Origin: Arenibacter hampyeongensis
GTDB lineage: Bacteria > Bacteroidota > Bacteroidia > Flavobacteriales > Flavobacteriaceae
Reading direction: 5' to 3'
Assembly (NCBI RefSeq): GCF_002909255.1
Contig: NZ_PIOB01000004.1
Location: 124,001 to 188,000, forward strand
Length of the DNA stretch: 64,000 bases
Of this stretch, positions 26,996 to 36,195 are shown piece by piece. How positions within the stretch are numbered: the stretch's first letter is position 1; every line of letters begins with the position of its first letter. The position numbers and the translations under genes are program-made. The notes below the pieces were generated by a model. That model did no database searches and was not told where the DNA came from. It saw nothing but the letters and a program-made list of their open reading frames with translations.

Positions 26996-27055
26996 GATCT
27001 TTAAGTTGATATCACCTTTAAAACCATTGCATAAGCACAACCTTTAACTTCGATT

Positions 27056-28120
27056 ATGGCAGGAAATACTTTTGGAACCCTTTTTAAATTATCCACCTTT
27101 GGTGAATCTCACGGTGTTGCTATTGGGGGTGTATTGGATGGCTGTCCAGCGGGCATTGAATTAAATCTGGAAGCCATTCAGAATGATTTGGACAGACGTA
27201 AACCAGGTCAGTCAGCCATTGTAACACAACGAAAGGAGCCCGATACGGTTGAATTTTATTCCGGACTTTTTGAAGGGAAGACCACTGGGACACCTATTGG
27301 TTTTGCTATTCATAACACCAATCAAAAATCTCATGATTATTCACATATAAAGGACTCCTACAGACCATCGCACGCCGATTATGTCTATGACCAAAAATAT
27401 GGGTTCAGGGATTATCGAGGGGGAGGTAGAAGTTCTGCCAGGGAAACTGCCAGTAGGGTTGTGGCAGGCGCCATTGCCAAGCAATTCTTGGGAGATATGA
27501 AAATAAATGCCTACGTTTCCCAAGTAGGAGAACTATCACTTAACAAAAGCTATAAAGAACTTGATTTTTCACTTATAGAATCCAATCCGGTACGATGTCC
27601 GGATACTGCAATGGCGGCCAAAATGGAAGATCACATCAAGAAGATAAAAAAGGATGGCGATACAATTGGAGGGGTCATTACCTGTGTGATCCAAAATGTT
27701 CCGGTAGGCTTGGGAGAACCAGTTTTTGACAAGCTTCATGCCGAATTGGGAAAGGCTATGCTATCTATAAATGCCGTAAAGGGCTTTGAGTACGGTAGCG
27801 GATTTGAAGGGGTGAAAATGAAAGGCAGTGCCCATAATGATCAATTTAATACCGATGGCACCACTAAAACGAATCATAGCGGTGGTATCCAGGGAGGTAT
27901 TAGCAACGGAATGGATATTTACTTCAATATTGCCTTTAAGCCTGTAGCCACAGTAATTCAGGCCTACGATACTATAGACAAGGAAGGGAATAAAGTAACC
28001 ACTCAGGGTAAGGGCAGGCATGATCCGTGCGTGGTGCCCAGGGCAGTGCCAATAGTAGAGGCTATGGCTGCTTTGGTTATGGCAGATTTTACCTTGCTGA
28101 ATAGGACCATTAAATTATAG
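27056..28120 (+). CDS. aroC: Chorismate synthase
   Basis: A 354-residue chorismate synthase, which converts 5-enolpyruvylshikimate-3-phosphate to chorismate with reduced FMN. The N-terminal signature is [18 protein letters not shown]; other family motifs are [48 protein letters not shown] and the C-terminal [17 protein letters not shown]. Length and motifs are complete. Chorismate made here feeds the menaquinone genes (menF, menD) and tryptophan synthesis elsewhere. It is followed after 63 nt by two co-directional symporter genes. Confidence 0.96.
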   Translation: MAGNTFGTLFKLSTFGESHGVAIGGVLDGCPAGIELNLEAIQNDLDRRKPGQSAIVTQRKEPDTVEFYSGLFEGKTTGTPIGFAIHNTNQKSHDYSHIKDSYRPSHADYVYDQKYGFRDYRGGGRSSARETASRVVAGAIAKQFLGDMKINAYVSQVGELSLNKSYKELDFSLIESNPVRCPDTAMAAKMEDHIKKIKKDGDTIGGVITCVIQNVPVGLGEPVFDKLHAELGKAMLSINAVKGFEYGSGFEGVKMKGSAHNDQFNTDGTTKTNHSGGIQGGISNGMDIYFNIAFKPVATVIQAYDTIDKEGNKVTTQGKGRHDPCVVPRAVPIVEAMAALVMADFTLLNRTIKL

Positions 28121-28183
28121 CCCTATAATTTTTGGTGCTTTGTACCACAAAATACTATCTTTCCAATCTAAATCACTGTTTTT

Positions 28184-29491
28184 ATGAGGAAGTTGGAATT
28201 GCATTGGCAAATTATTCTAGGAATGGTGGGCGGAGTTCTTTTTGCTTTGGCCATGGTTCAGTTTGATTGGGGTCCCAAAATAGTTTCAGATTGGATTAAG
28301 CCGTTCGGGAATATTTTTATAAATTCCTTAAAACTCATAGCAGTTCCATTAATTTTAGCTTCCTTGATCAAAGGGGTTTCTGACCTTAAGGATATTTCCA
28401 AGCTTTCCAAGATGGGTGGGAGGACTATAGGAATTTACATTGTAACTACCGTAATTGCTGTTTCCATTGGACTTACCATTGTGAATGTAATAAAGCCAGG
28501 GACCTCAATTAGTGAGGAGACACGTAACGAATTGGTGGATAATTATAAAGGGGATGCCGAGTCTAAAATAGCCCAGGCCAACGAACAAAAGGAATCGGGA
28601 CCACTACGGGCATTGGAAGATTTGGTTCCCAGTAACATCTTTGCTGCAGCAAGTGATAACGGGAATATGTTACAGGTCATCTTTTTCGCAATTTTTTTCG
28701 GGATAGGACTTATTTTGATTCCAGAAGAACAAGCTGCCCCGGTAAAGAGATTCTTTGACGGATTTAATGAGGTAATTCTAAAGTTGATAGATTTGATCAT
28801 GTTGGCTGCTCCCTATGGAGTTTTTGCCTTGTTGGCAGCCTTAGTGGTGGAATCGCCCAGTTTAGACCTTTTTAAAGCTTTGGGATGGTATGCTGTAAGC
28901 GTGTTGATAGGTTTAGTTTTAATGATCGGCGTTTACATTTCGTTGGTATGGATCTTCACCAAACGCAGTCCTTCGTTTTTTATAAACGGAATTTCACCAG
29001 CTCAATTGTTGGCATTTTCCACCAGTTCCAGTGCCGCTACATTACCAGTGACCATGGAGCGTGTAGAGGAACATTTGGGGGTAGAGGAGGAAGTTACCAG
29101 TTTTGTGCTGCCCATTGGCGCTACCATTAACATGGATGGCACCAGTCTTTATCAGGCTGTGGCAGCAGTTTTTATAGCTCAGGCATTTGGTATGGATCTA
29201 AGTTTTGGCGCCCAACTGGGGATTATTGTAACGGCGACCCTGGCTTCCATAGGTAGCGCGGCCGTGCCGGGTGCAGGTATGGTTATGTTGGTGATCGTTT
29301 TGGCCCAAGCCGGAATACCCGAGGCAGGACTGGCATTGATCTTTGCCGTAGATAGGCCTTTGGATATGTGTAGAACTGTAGTCAATGTAACAGGAGATGC
29401 TGCAGTGTCTATGATGGTGGCAAAGTCAGTTGATAAGTTAGGGGAGCCTAAAGTCAAGGAATGGAGCGATCATTACAAGAAGTCTAAATAA
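28184..29491 (+). CDS. Dicarboxylate/amino acid:cation symporter, copy 1
   Basis: A 435-residue DAACS/GltP-DctA-type secondary transporter. Eight transmembrane helices are interleaved with the hairpin loops; HP1 contains AFSTSSSAATLPVTM and TM7 contains NMDGTSLYQAVAAVFIAQ, with the substrate/cation site in the following GAGMVMLVIVLAQAG and VDRPLDMCRTVVNVTGDA. This would bring glutamate, aspartate or C4-dicarboxylates into the cell with Na+ or H+. It is followed by a paralogue at 29607, separated by 115 bp. Confidence 0.92.
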   Translation: MRKLELHWQIILGMVGGVLFALAMVQFDWGPKIVSDWIKPFGNIFINSLKLIAVPLILASLIKGVSDLKDISKLSKMGGRTIGIYIVTTVIAVSIGLTIVNVIKPGTSISEETRNELVDNYKGDAESKIAQANEQKESGPLRALEDLVPSNIFAAASDNGNMLQVIFFAIFFGIGLILIPEEQAAPVKRFFDGFNEVILKLIDLIMLAAPYGVFALLAALVVESPSLDLFKALGWYAVSVLIGLVLMIGVYISLVWIFTKRSPSFFINGISPAQLLAFSTSSSAATLPVTMERVEEHLGVEEEVTSFVLPIGATINMDGTSLYQAVAAVFIAQAFGMDLSFGAQLGIIVTATLASIGSAAVPGAGMVMLVIVLAQAGIPEAGLALIFAVDRPLDMCRTVVNVTGDAAVSMMVAKSVDKLGEPKVKEWSDHYKKSK

Positions 29492-29606
29492 TATCAATCC
29501 TCACAATTCTTTCTTTTAAGCCGAATAAAGATTACCAAAATTATTTTTATGGGTTTGTAAATTCAATTGATTGTTCCCATAATTTAGCGCATTCTTATTT
29601 GAAGTT

Positions 29607-30905
29607 ATGAAAAAACCTGCCTTGCACTGGCGAATCCTAATCGGTATGCTTTTAGGGCTGCTTTTTGGGGTATTAATGCTGAATGTATCCGGAGGTAAGA
29701 TATTTATCCAAAATTGGATAAACCCTTTTGGCGTTATCTTTATCAACCTATTGAAACTTATTGCGATTCCTTTAATATTGGCCTCGATAATAAAGGGAAT
29801 TTCAGACCTAAAGGATATTGCCAAATTTAAAACAATAGGTCTCCGTTCCGTTACCCTATTTATCAGCACCACCATAATGGCCATTATTATAGGTCTTGTG
29901 CTGGTCAATATTTTTTCACCTGGGAAAGGAATCTCCCAAGCGACCGTTGATAGGATTAGCAATGAATACTCTGGTAGGCAGGGTGTACAATCCAAAATAG
30001 AGGAAGCTTCCTTGCAAAAGGAATCGGCCCCTTTACAATTTTTAATAGACATGGTGCCCGATAACGCTTTTAGCGCCATGAGTGATAATAAATTAATGCT
30101 CCAAGTGATATTTTTCTCAATTTTCCTTGGGGTATCCATGTTGTTGATAGGAGAGGCCCAGGCAAAACCCTTAAAGAGCCTTTTTGACTCCCTTAATGAA
30201 GCAGTATTGAAAATGGTTGATTTAATTATGTTGACCGCCCCTTTGGCAGTATTTGCCCTTTTGGCGAATGTAGTGGTAAGTTCTGGAGATACTGATTTAT
30301 TGTTGGCATTGGTTAAATATGCGGGTGTGGTTATTTTAGGGCTTTTGCTAATGATAGTTTTTTATTGTTCTGTATTGTTGTTGGTAACAGGGAAAAATCC
30401 AATTTGGTTTTTAAAAGCCATCAGTCCTGCCCAACTTTTGGCGTTCTCCACCAGCTCCAGTGCGGCAACTCTTCCGGTGACAATGGAAAGGGTAGAAAAT
30501 CATCTGGGAGTGGACAAGGAAGTGTCAAGTTTTGTACTTCCTGTGGGGGCAACCATAAATATGGACGGGACCAGTCTTTATCAAGGAGTGGCGGCCGTTT
30601 TTATTTCCCAAGCCTTGGGGCATCATTTAGAGATCACCGACCAATTAATGATAGTACTAACCGCTTTATTGGCCTCTATAGGGTCTGCGGCGGTACCAGG
30701 GGCTGGAATGGTTATGCTGGTCATTGTTTTGGAGTCCATAGGGTTTCCAAGCGATAAGTTGGCTGTAGGTCTCGCCTTGATCTTTGCGGTAGACCGGCCA
30801 TTGGATATGGCCAGAACGGTTATAAACGTAACTGGAGATGCTATGGTGGCCGTAGTGGTAGCTAAATCGGTAGGGAAGCTGCACTATAAATCGAAATTGG
30901 GATAG
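29607..30905 (+). CDS. Dicarboxylate/amino acid:cation symporter, copy 2
   Basis: A 432-residue paralogue of the preceding transporter with the same motifs: ALHWRILIGMLLGLLFG at the start, AFSTSSSAATLPVTM, NMDGTSLYQGVAAVFISQ and GAGMVMLVIVLESIGF. The residues after the signature differ from copy 1 (DRPLDMARTVINVTGDAM rather than DRPLDMCRTVVNVTGDAA), and loops diverge strongly, so it is a separate, probably older duplicate with possibly a different substrate preference. It sits between the first symporter and the QEGLA peptidase gene. Confidence 0.92.
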   Translation: MKKPALHWRILIGMLLGLLFGVLMLNVSGGKIFIQNWINPFGVIFINLLKLIAIPLILASIIKGISDLKDIAKFKTIGLRSVTLFISTTIMAIIIGLVLVNIFSPGKGISQATVDRISNEYSGRQGVQSKIEEASLQKESAPLQFLIDMVPDNAFSAMSDNKLMLQVIFFSIFLGVSMLLIGEAQAKPLKSLFDSLNEAVLKMVDLIMLTAPLAVFALLANVVVSSGDTDLLLALVKYAGVVILGLLLMIVFYCSVLLLVTGKNPIWFLKAISPAQLLAFSTSSSAATLPVTMERVENHLGVDKEVSSFVLPVGATINMDGTSLYQGVAAVFISQALGHHLEITDQLMIVLTALLASIGSAAVPGAGMVMLVIVLESIGFPSDKLAVGLALIFAVDRPLDMARTVINVTGDAMVAVVVAKSVGKLHYKSKLG

Positions 30906-30938
30906 TCTTGATGGGGTACAATAATAAATAGAATTATA

Positions 30939-32111
30939 ATGTTAAAGGAAGAAATGGGCAAGCAGGTTATACAACAGTTTCCCAATGTATTTGAAATAGA
31001 TGCCAACCTAGACCGTTTGGTAAAGAAAATTGAATTGCTAACCTATTTAAATCCGTTAAATATTGAAAAGGAAAAAAATCGATTTTTTTCTTCCAAATAT
31101 GTTGAAGAGCCCATATTTAAGTACAAAAAAATTCAGTTTGACCCCTATAAATTACATAGACTGTTCTTCTCCCAGCGATTGGAGCGGATCAAGGATGAAC
31201 AGATAAAGAAATTTTATCAGGAGGTGGTTTATTACTATGCCAACATGATACAATGTATAGAAACCATTGGTCAGGGTAAAAAGTTTTATTATAATTCTTT
31301 AAGGGTTTACGGTACTCCTACCGAAAAGGATGTTCAGAATGCCAGGTTTATTCTTCATATAGGTGACGAACCCGATACAAGGGATATGGAAAAAACATAT
31401 TCTCCTGAGGACGCCAAGTCATATTTTGAGGAGTTTGCACAGCAATATAATTTTCCCTTAAATATTTCATTCTCCAATAGTATTGCCGCGGATGCCATGG
31501 TCAGCAATAACACCCAATCACTCCTAATTAAAAAAAATGCCATTTTTAGTAGGAACCAATTACTTACCCTTGCCAATCACGAGATAGGAGTCCATTTGGT
31601 AACCACATACAACGGCACTTTGCAACCTCTTAAAGTTTTTTCGAATGGTTTTCCTAAAAATGTTGAAACCCAAGAGGGTTTGGCAGTTTTTAGCGAATAT
31701 ATGAGCGGAGCACTTACCTTAAATAGATTAAAGGAGTTGGCTTACAGGGTCTTGGCTTCCGATAGTCTAATTAAAGGATATAGTTTTTCGGACACCTTCG
31801 ATATGCTACACGGGCAGTACAAGTTGGATAGAAATAAAGCCTTTACCATTACTATGCGCGTCCATAGAGGTGGCGGATTTACTAAAGATCGATTGTATTT
31901 AAGTGGATTGAAAAAAATCTACAAACGACACAAGAATGGATTGTCTATGGATACTTTGTTGACAGGTAAGGTTACCTTGGAATCCGAAGCGACTATTAAC
32001 CGATTAAAGGATCTGGGCCTGGCAAATGATTTGACCCATACCAATCTGGCTTTTAGAGAAAATTGCAATAAGAATAGGACTCTGGATTTTATATTGGACA
32101 ACTTAAAATAA
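30939..32111 (+). CDS. QEGLA-motif (DUF1704) zinc metallopeptidase-like protein
   Basis: A 390-residue protein of the family annotated as flavohemoglobin expression-modulating QEGLA motif proteins, related to eukaryotic tyrosine/MATCAP carboxypeptidases. The zinc motif HEIGVH (H214, E215, H219) and the motif QEGLA (245-249, with the third ligand in the Glu) are both intact. The N-terminus is helical (about 1-120). It lies 33 nt downstream of the second symporter, so it may be co-transcribed with it. The peptide substrate in bacteria is unknown, and a link to nitric-oxide response rests only on the family name. Confidence 0.85.
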   Translation: MLKEEMGKQVIQQFPNVFEIDANLDRLVKKIELLTYLNPLNIEKEKNRFFSSKYVEEPIFKYKKIQFDPYKLHRLFFSQRLERIKDEQIKKFYQEVVYYYANMIQCIETIGQGKKFYYNSLRVYGTPTEKDVQNARFILHIGDEPDTRDMEKTYSPEDAKSYFEEFAQQYNFPLNISFSNSIAADAMVSNNTQSLLIKKNAIFSRNQLLTLANHEIGVHLVTTYNGTLQPLKVFSNGFPKNVETQEGLAVFSEYMSGALTLNRLKELAYRVLASDSLIKGYSFSDTFDMLHGQYKLDRNKAFTITMRVHRGGGFTKDRLYLSGLKKIYKRHKNGLSMDTLLTGKVTLESEATINRLKDLGLANDLTHTNLAFRENCNKNRTLDFILDNLK

Positions 32112-32229
32112 ATCGGTCAAAGGTAAAGTGCCAATGGTATAAGAGTTGAATAGTACCATTGATGTGAACCGCTACAAGTACTGACCCGGAAGTTTAAGCT
32201 TTAAAAGTGTAAATTATTTTTAATAGCCC

Positions 32230-32261
32230 TTGGAATAATTACTTAGATTTTGATATCTTTG
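32230..32261 (+). promoter_or_regulatory. Strong promoter of 57-residue membrane protein gene
   Basis: TTG at 32230-32232 and TATCTTTG at 32254-32261, with 21 nt between, match the Bacteroidetes -33/-7 arrangement. The ATG follows at 32290. Confidence 0.75.
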
Positions 32262-32289
32262 TACCAGAATTAAAAAAAACACACCAATC

Positions 32290-32463
32290 ATGTTCGATTT
32301 TGACCAATATCTAGGGTTTTTAGCATTTTTGACCATCTTAACCATCGGTTTTTGGTTGATGATTTTTCTGTTGACATTTGTTGTGCCTTATTGGATAGGT
32401 GGTGCTCTACTTGAAATCTTTAAGGAGAAACGTGCTGCTAAAAAGGCTAAGCGTAACGAATAG
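32290..32463 (+). CDS. Small single-pass membrane protein (57 aa)
   Basis: A short ORF of 57 residues with its own good promoter upstream and a strong hairpin terminator directly after it, so it is likely a real gene. The sequence starts MFDFDQYLGFLAFLTILTI, has a hydrophobic helix over about residues 8-36, and ends in a highly basic tail (KEKRAAKKAKRNE). This is the shape of a small inner-membrane protein with its basic tail in the cytoplasm. I recognise no family. It falls between the QEGLA gene and the convergent TonB-type barrel. Confidence 0.7.
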   Translation: MFDFDQYLGFLAFLTILTIGFWLMIFLLTFVVPYWIGGALLEIFKEKRAAKKAKRNE

Positions 32464-32480
32464 GATTAGGACATATATAA

Positions 32481-32510
32481 AAAAAGGGAACCCATGGGTT
32501 CCCTTTTTTT
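32481..32510. terminator. Bidirectional terminator
   Basis: AAAAAGGGAACCC and GGGTTCCCTTTTTTT form a near-perfect stem with A and T runs on both sides. It can end both the small membrane protein gene (plus) and the barrel gene (minus). Confidence 0.88.
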
Positions 32511-32527
32511 ATGGGCTATTTCAATTC

Positions 32528-35038
32528 TTATCCTTCAAAATCCATATCCTCACCTCCGCCGCTTCTTCCTTGTCTGCTTCTATCATTTTTGTTTTGGGGT
32601 TGATTGAATCTATATTGAAAGGTTAAGGTTATTTGCCTTTGACGCCATTGAAATTCACTGTAGGTAGCTACATTCTCGGTCCTGGTGTCGCTTCTACGTT
32701 TTCTGGTATTAAATATATCACCTACGTTTAAGGTTAGGGAGCCTTTGTCCTTTAGGATATCCTTACTTAAACCAAGATCAGAACTCAACATGCCCTTGCT
32801 CGTGTTTTGGGCATCCTTGGAAGGGCCCATATAAAAGAAGTTGGTCTGAAAGTCGATTTTTCCGGGCAAAGGTATTTTGGCACTAAAACGCGTAAACCAT
32901 GAGAAGTTATTGGCATCAAAATTTTGAACTATTTCTTCGTTTTGACTGTTGATATAGGTAAAATCCCCCTGTAAATCCCTTTGAAAAGCATTTACATTCC
33001 ATGTTAATCTCCAATTTCTTTTAGGGGTATAAGTTGTGGTGAACTCCATGCCATAACGATCTTCAGTAGCTAAATTTATTGGGCTACGTACCTGTACGGG
33101 TACAACAATTGGATTTTGTGGGTCGTCCGGATTTTCTATGGTAACAAAGTCACCTGTCTCCCTGGAAACAAACTGAAATACTTCCGTAGATCTATTAAAG
33201 TATCCGGATGTTGTAAAAGTGAATTTATCCCATCTTTTTAAATACCCAAGATCATATGCATCTGTAAAAGTGGGGTCTAAATCCGGGTTTCCCTGAAATA
33301 GATTGGTGTTACTGGATCTGGAAGGAAACGGGTTTATAAATCTGGACCAGGGTCTTCTAAGTCTTTTGCTATAGCTTAAGGTTACTTGCTCTTTCTCGGA
33401 AAATTCATATCCTAAGAATATGGATGGAAACCAGTTGACATAATTCTTTTTAGTGATGTCGTTTGTGTTTACCAATTCTATTTCAATGTCCGAGGCCTCC
33501 ATACGCAGACCTCCAAGAATGCTGAATTTTTCTAGTTTTGTTCCTAATTGTGTATATGCCGCATTTACATATTCCTTATAATTTAATTCATTACTGAAAT
33601 TTGGGTCGCTGTTAAAGCTCCCATCCTGCTGTTGGAGGCCAAAATCGAAATCGGTGTTGTTGTCATTAAAAGTTCCACGGTAACCAATTTCGAATTGTGA
33701 TTTATCATCTTTTCCAAACGGAAGCACATAATCCATTTGCACCAATTGAGATATTTGTGTTTGTGCATCTATGGTCCTTTCGGTATCCAAGTCAATATTA
33801 TCTACCAGAATTACCTCTTTAATTATAGAATTTTCATCATCAATACCTTTGGAATATTGATAGTCGAAAGTAAGGGTATGTCCTTCTTTTTCAAATTTCT
33901 TTTGATAATTTAAAGAGTATTGTACCTCTTCTTCAAACTCGTCTTCAACCGTATATCTGTTTCTTTGAATGGTCGGATCCATATTGGAATCGAAATTGGA
34001 AAAATCCACATTAACCGTGTTGTCCCCATTGGATTTGCTAAAAACAAAGGAGTTGGTGATGCTGCTGCTCTCATCAAAAAATAGTTCAAAACCAACATTG
34101 GTGTTAAAGCTTTTGTCCTTTCTTTGATACTCCCTTATCTCATTCTGAAAACTCAAGGTATTTCCATTGCTGTCAAAATTTTCTTGATTGAACAGGGCAT
34201 TTCCAGGACCGCTGCGGTACCGATAAGTGGTATTGGTAAAAATATTAAAATTATCTCGCCTCAAATTTAGGCTTACCGCACCGCCATAAGTCTCGGGGTG
34301 ACCGGTATAAACATTGACCGAGCCGTTGAGTCCGGCAGTCTTACTTTGTTTTAATATGATGTTTAAGATACCTGCCGTACCTTCTGCGTCATATCTGGCC
34401 GACGGGTTGGTTATTACTTCTACCTTTTCTATGGCATCCGCGGGCAATTGTTGCAGCGCCTCTGGACTCAAGCCCGATAGGGCAGATGGCTTGCCATTGA
34501 TCAGGATCCTAACACTTTCATTTCCCCTAAGACTAATATTACCTTCCACATCCACAGAAACAGAGGGAACGTTGCTAAGCACATCGGTTACCGAGCCTCC
34601 TTTTACTGTAAGGTCGGAACCAACATTGTAGACTTTTTTATCCAGTCTTAATTCTACCGTAGTCCGTTCTCCTACCACCTCAACTTCTGCCAATTGCGCA
34701 ACGTCCAAGGCAAGGTGTATTACTCCAAGATCGGTCGCTGTTCTTAAGCTTTGATTATTTAATTTATAGGATTTATAGGAGATATATTCAACACTAATGT
34801 TGTAGTTGCCAGGAGCGGCCTCAACTTCAAATTTTCCCGAGGCATCTGTGATACCGCCAGTTACTTTTTCTGGATTTCTTACACTTTGTAGTACCAAAGT
34901 GGCGTATTCCAGGGGTTGATCTGTCTCTTGGTCCAAAACTGTCCCAGTTATTTTAACGGGTTCTTGAGGGCTTTGCCCCCCCTGTGTATAACCTATTAAA
35001 GTGAATAATAGTAGTGTAACTGGGAGTAGTTTTTTCAT
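32528..35038 (-). CDS. TonB-dependent receptor-like outer-membrane protein
   Basis: An 836-residue outer-membrane protein with a signal peptide (about 1-20), a CarboxypepD_reg-like beta-sandwich (about 28-112: KITGTVLDQETDQPLEYATLVLQ), a plug (about 118-225) with VTDVLSNVPSVSVDVEGNIS, RGNESVRILINGKPSALSG and AEGTAGILNIILK, and an OMP_b-brl_3-type barrel. It ends in ITLTFQYRF followed by a hydrophilic, Gly/Asp-rich tail (DRSRQGRSGGGEDMDFEG), so the aromatic end of the barrel is not the true C-terminus. This family is common in Bacteroidetes and its cargo is usually unknown. It lies 3 nt downstream of the Gly/Tyr-rich gene, in one operon. Confidence 0.88.
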   Translation of the reverse strand: MKKLLPVTLLLFTLIGYTQGGQSPQEPVKITGTVLDQETDQPLEYATLVLQSVRNPEKVTGGITDASGKFEVEAAPGNYNISVEYISYKSYKLNNQSLRTATDLGVIHLALDVAQLAEVEVVGERTTVELRLDKKVYNVGSDLTVKGGSVTDVLSNVPSVSVDVEGNISLRGNESVRILINGKPSALSGLSPEALQQLPADAIEKVEVITNPSARYDAEGTAGILNIILKQSKTAGLNGSVNVYTGHPETYGGAVSLNLRRDNFNIFTNTTYRYRSGPGNALFNQENFDSNGNTLSFQNEIREYQRKDKSFNTNVGFELFFDESSSITNSFVFSKSNGDNTVNVDFSNFDSNMDPTIQRNRYTVEDEFEEEVQYSLNYQKKFEKEGHTLTFDYQYSKGIDDENSIIKEVILVDNIDLDTERTIDAQTQISQLVQMDYVLPFGKDDKSQFEIGYRGTFNDNNTDFDFGLQQQDGSFNSDPNFSNELNYKEYVNAAYTQLGTKLEKFSILGGLRMEASDIEIELVNTNDITKKNYVNWFPSIFLGYEFSEKEQVTLSYSKRLRRPWSRFINPFPSRSSNTNLFQGNPDLDPTFTDAYDLGYLKRWDKFTFTTSGYFNRSTEVFQFVSRETGDFVTIENPDDPQNPIVVPVQVRSPINLATEDRYGMEFTTTYTPKRNWRLTWNVNAFQRDLQGDFTYINSQNEEIVQNFDANNFSWFTRFSAKIPLPGKIDFQTNFFYMGPSKDAQNTSKGMLSSDLGLSKDILKDKGSLTLNVGDIFNTRKRRSDTRTENVATYSEFQWRQRQITLTFQYRFNQPQNKNDRSRQGRSGGGEDMDFEG

Positions 35039-35041
35039 TTG

Positions 35042-35530
35042 CTATGTTTTGGATTTGTTCTTTTTCTTCTTCTTTTTTTCCTTAACCTTTTTAAAACCGT
35101 TCTTCTGAAGTTCTACAAAGGCTTCATATTTATCTGCCGGTAGTCCGGCCTTAAGTTCTTCATCCTGCTTTAGGGTTATTTTCTCATAACTTTCCCTCAT
35201 CTTGTCCGCAGGTAGCTCCAGTATCTGCAATTCTATACGTTCCTGCAGGTATTTTTTTAAGGTGGTACTCAAAACAGCTTCTTCAAAGGGGTTTAATCCC
35301 AATTTTTCTGTAATGCTTGGCATTTCTTGATCTACAATTTGCGCAGCGGTTAATTTTTCCGGCTCTTTGGGCGTTTCCTGTGCTTGCGGAATACTGTTGC
35401 GTTGCCTACCATATCCTCCGTATCCATATCCATTTCCATAACCATTACCGTACCCGTATTGGGCACTTAAGAAGGGAAATGATAATACGATCAATAAAAC
35501 ACTTAAAAATAATTTCTTGTTCGTTTTCAT
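35042..35530 (-). CDS. Gly/Tyr-rich secreted protein (partner of TonB-type barrel)
   Basis: The ATG at 35530 gives 162 residues with a signal peptide ending SFPFLSAQ. Directly after cleavage comes a YGYGNGYGNGYGYGGYG run (about residues 24-41), then a Glu/Lys-rich helical domain (LTAAQIVDQEMPSITEKLGL ... LPADKMRESYEKITLKQ ... LPADKYEAFVELQ) and a poly-Lys tail. The helical part has the repeated LPADKxxxxY pattern and resembles Spy/CpxP-like periplasmic helical proteins only loosely. It is 3 nt upstream of the barrel gene, so both are probably made together. No function is assigned. Confidence 0.78.
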   Translation of the reverse strand: MKTNKKLFLSVLLIVLSFPFLSAQYGYGNGYGNGYGYGGYGRQRNSIPQAQETPKEPEKLTAAQIVDQEMPSITEKLGLNPFEEAVLSTTLKKYLQERIELQILELPADKMRESYEKITLKQDEELKAGLPADKYEAFVELQKNGFKKVKEKKKKKKNKSKT

Positions 35531-35711
35531 AATGTCAACTGCTTTATGGGATTCCAAAATTAATAGATGGTTTAACCGAGAAGGGTTAAATGTTTGTTAA
35601 ATTGAATATTTCAAGAATTGTGCCGTTATGCGGCCGCAATTGCTTTGATCCTTTGGGAAGTATTTAATATAATAATAAATGTTCCTTTTTCAAATCATTT
35701 TAACTTAGATG

Positions 35712-36056
35712 CTAATTCAAAAGATCCTTTATTTTTTCGGGAGGGCGGCCTATAACCCCTTGTTTATTTTGGATTACGATCGGGCGTTCTATTAATTTGG
35801 GGTTTTCTATCATGGCAGCCACTATTTCGCCATCCGTCAATGATTTTCCTTTATATTTTTCTTTCCAAATGGCTTCATTGGTGCGTACCAAATCCTTAGG
35901 CGAAATGCCTAATATTTTTAAAATGGATTCAAGTTCCTTTTTGGTAGGTACTTCCTCCAGATATTTGATAATTTCAAATTCCTTTCCAGAATTTTCCAAA
36001 ATGGCCAATCCTTCCCTCGATTTTCCACATCTGGGATTGTGATATATTTTAATCAT
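35712..36056 (-). CDS. arsC: ArsC/Spx-family arsenate reductase-like protein
   Basis: A 114-residue protein of the ArsC family. The nucleophile is C10 in HNPRCGKSREGL, and R-containing segments expected of arsenate reductase are RTNEAIWKE, ERPIVI and VIGRPPE. In glutaredoxin-linked ArsC these arginines bind arsenate. The family also includes Spx-like regulators and proteins of unknown role, and no ars operon genes are nearby, so an arsenic-detoxification role is only a guess. The gene is free-standing between the barrel operon and prfB. Confidence 0.8.
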   Translation of the reverse strand: MIKIYHNPRCGKSREGLAILENSGKEFEIIKYLEEVPTKKELESILKILGISPKDLVRTNEAIWKEKYKGKSLTDGEIVAAMIENPKLIERPIVIQNKQGVIGRPPEKIKDLLN

Positions 36057-36195
36057 AATGTTTGGTTTTAAGTTGCATAGCTAAAATTTACAGGGTTTCA
36101 GTGTGTTCAAAACTGAATAAAATTGGCGAGAAACCTGAAATTTCCGGACCCAAGTCCAATAACATTTTTTATAATGTTCCAAGAGCAACGTTTAA

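Larger units (their letters stand above)
26731..27055. other. Intergenic region with a terminator-like hairpin and aroC promoter
   Basis: This 325-bp gap contains no gene I can support. A hairpin AACCCCGCC/GGCGGGGTT (26899-26921, 5-nt loop) has only a short T run. A perfect -7 element TACCTTTG lies at 26988-26995, about 60 nt before the aroC ATG. The remainder is AT-rich and shows nothing specific. Confidence 0.6.

Noticed and set aside
28885..29130. 81-codon frame inside the first symporter gene
   Set aside because: It is a shadow in another frame of a well-supported transporter gene.
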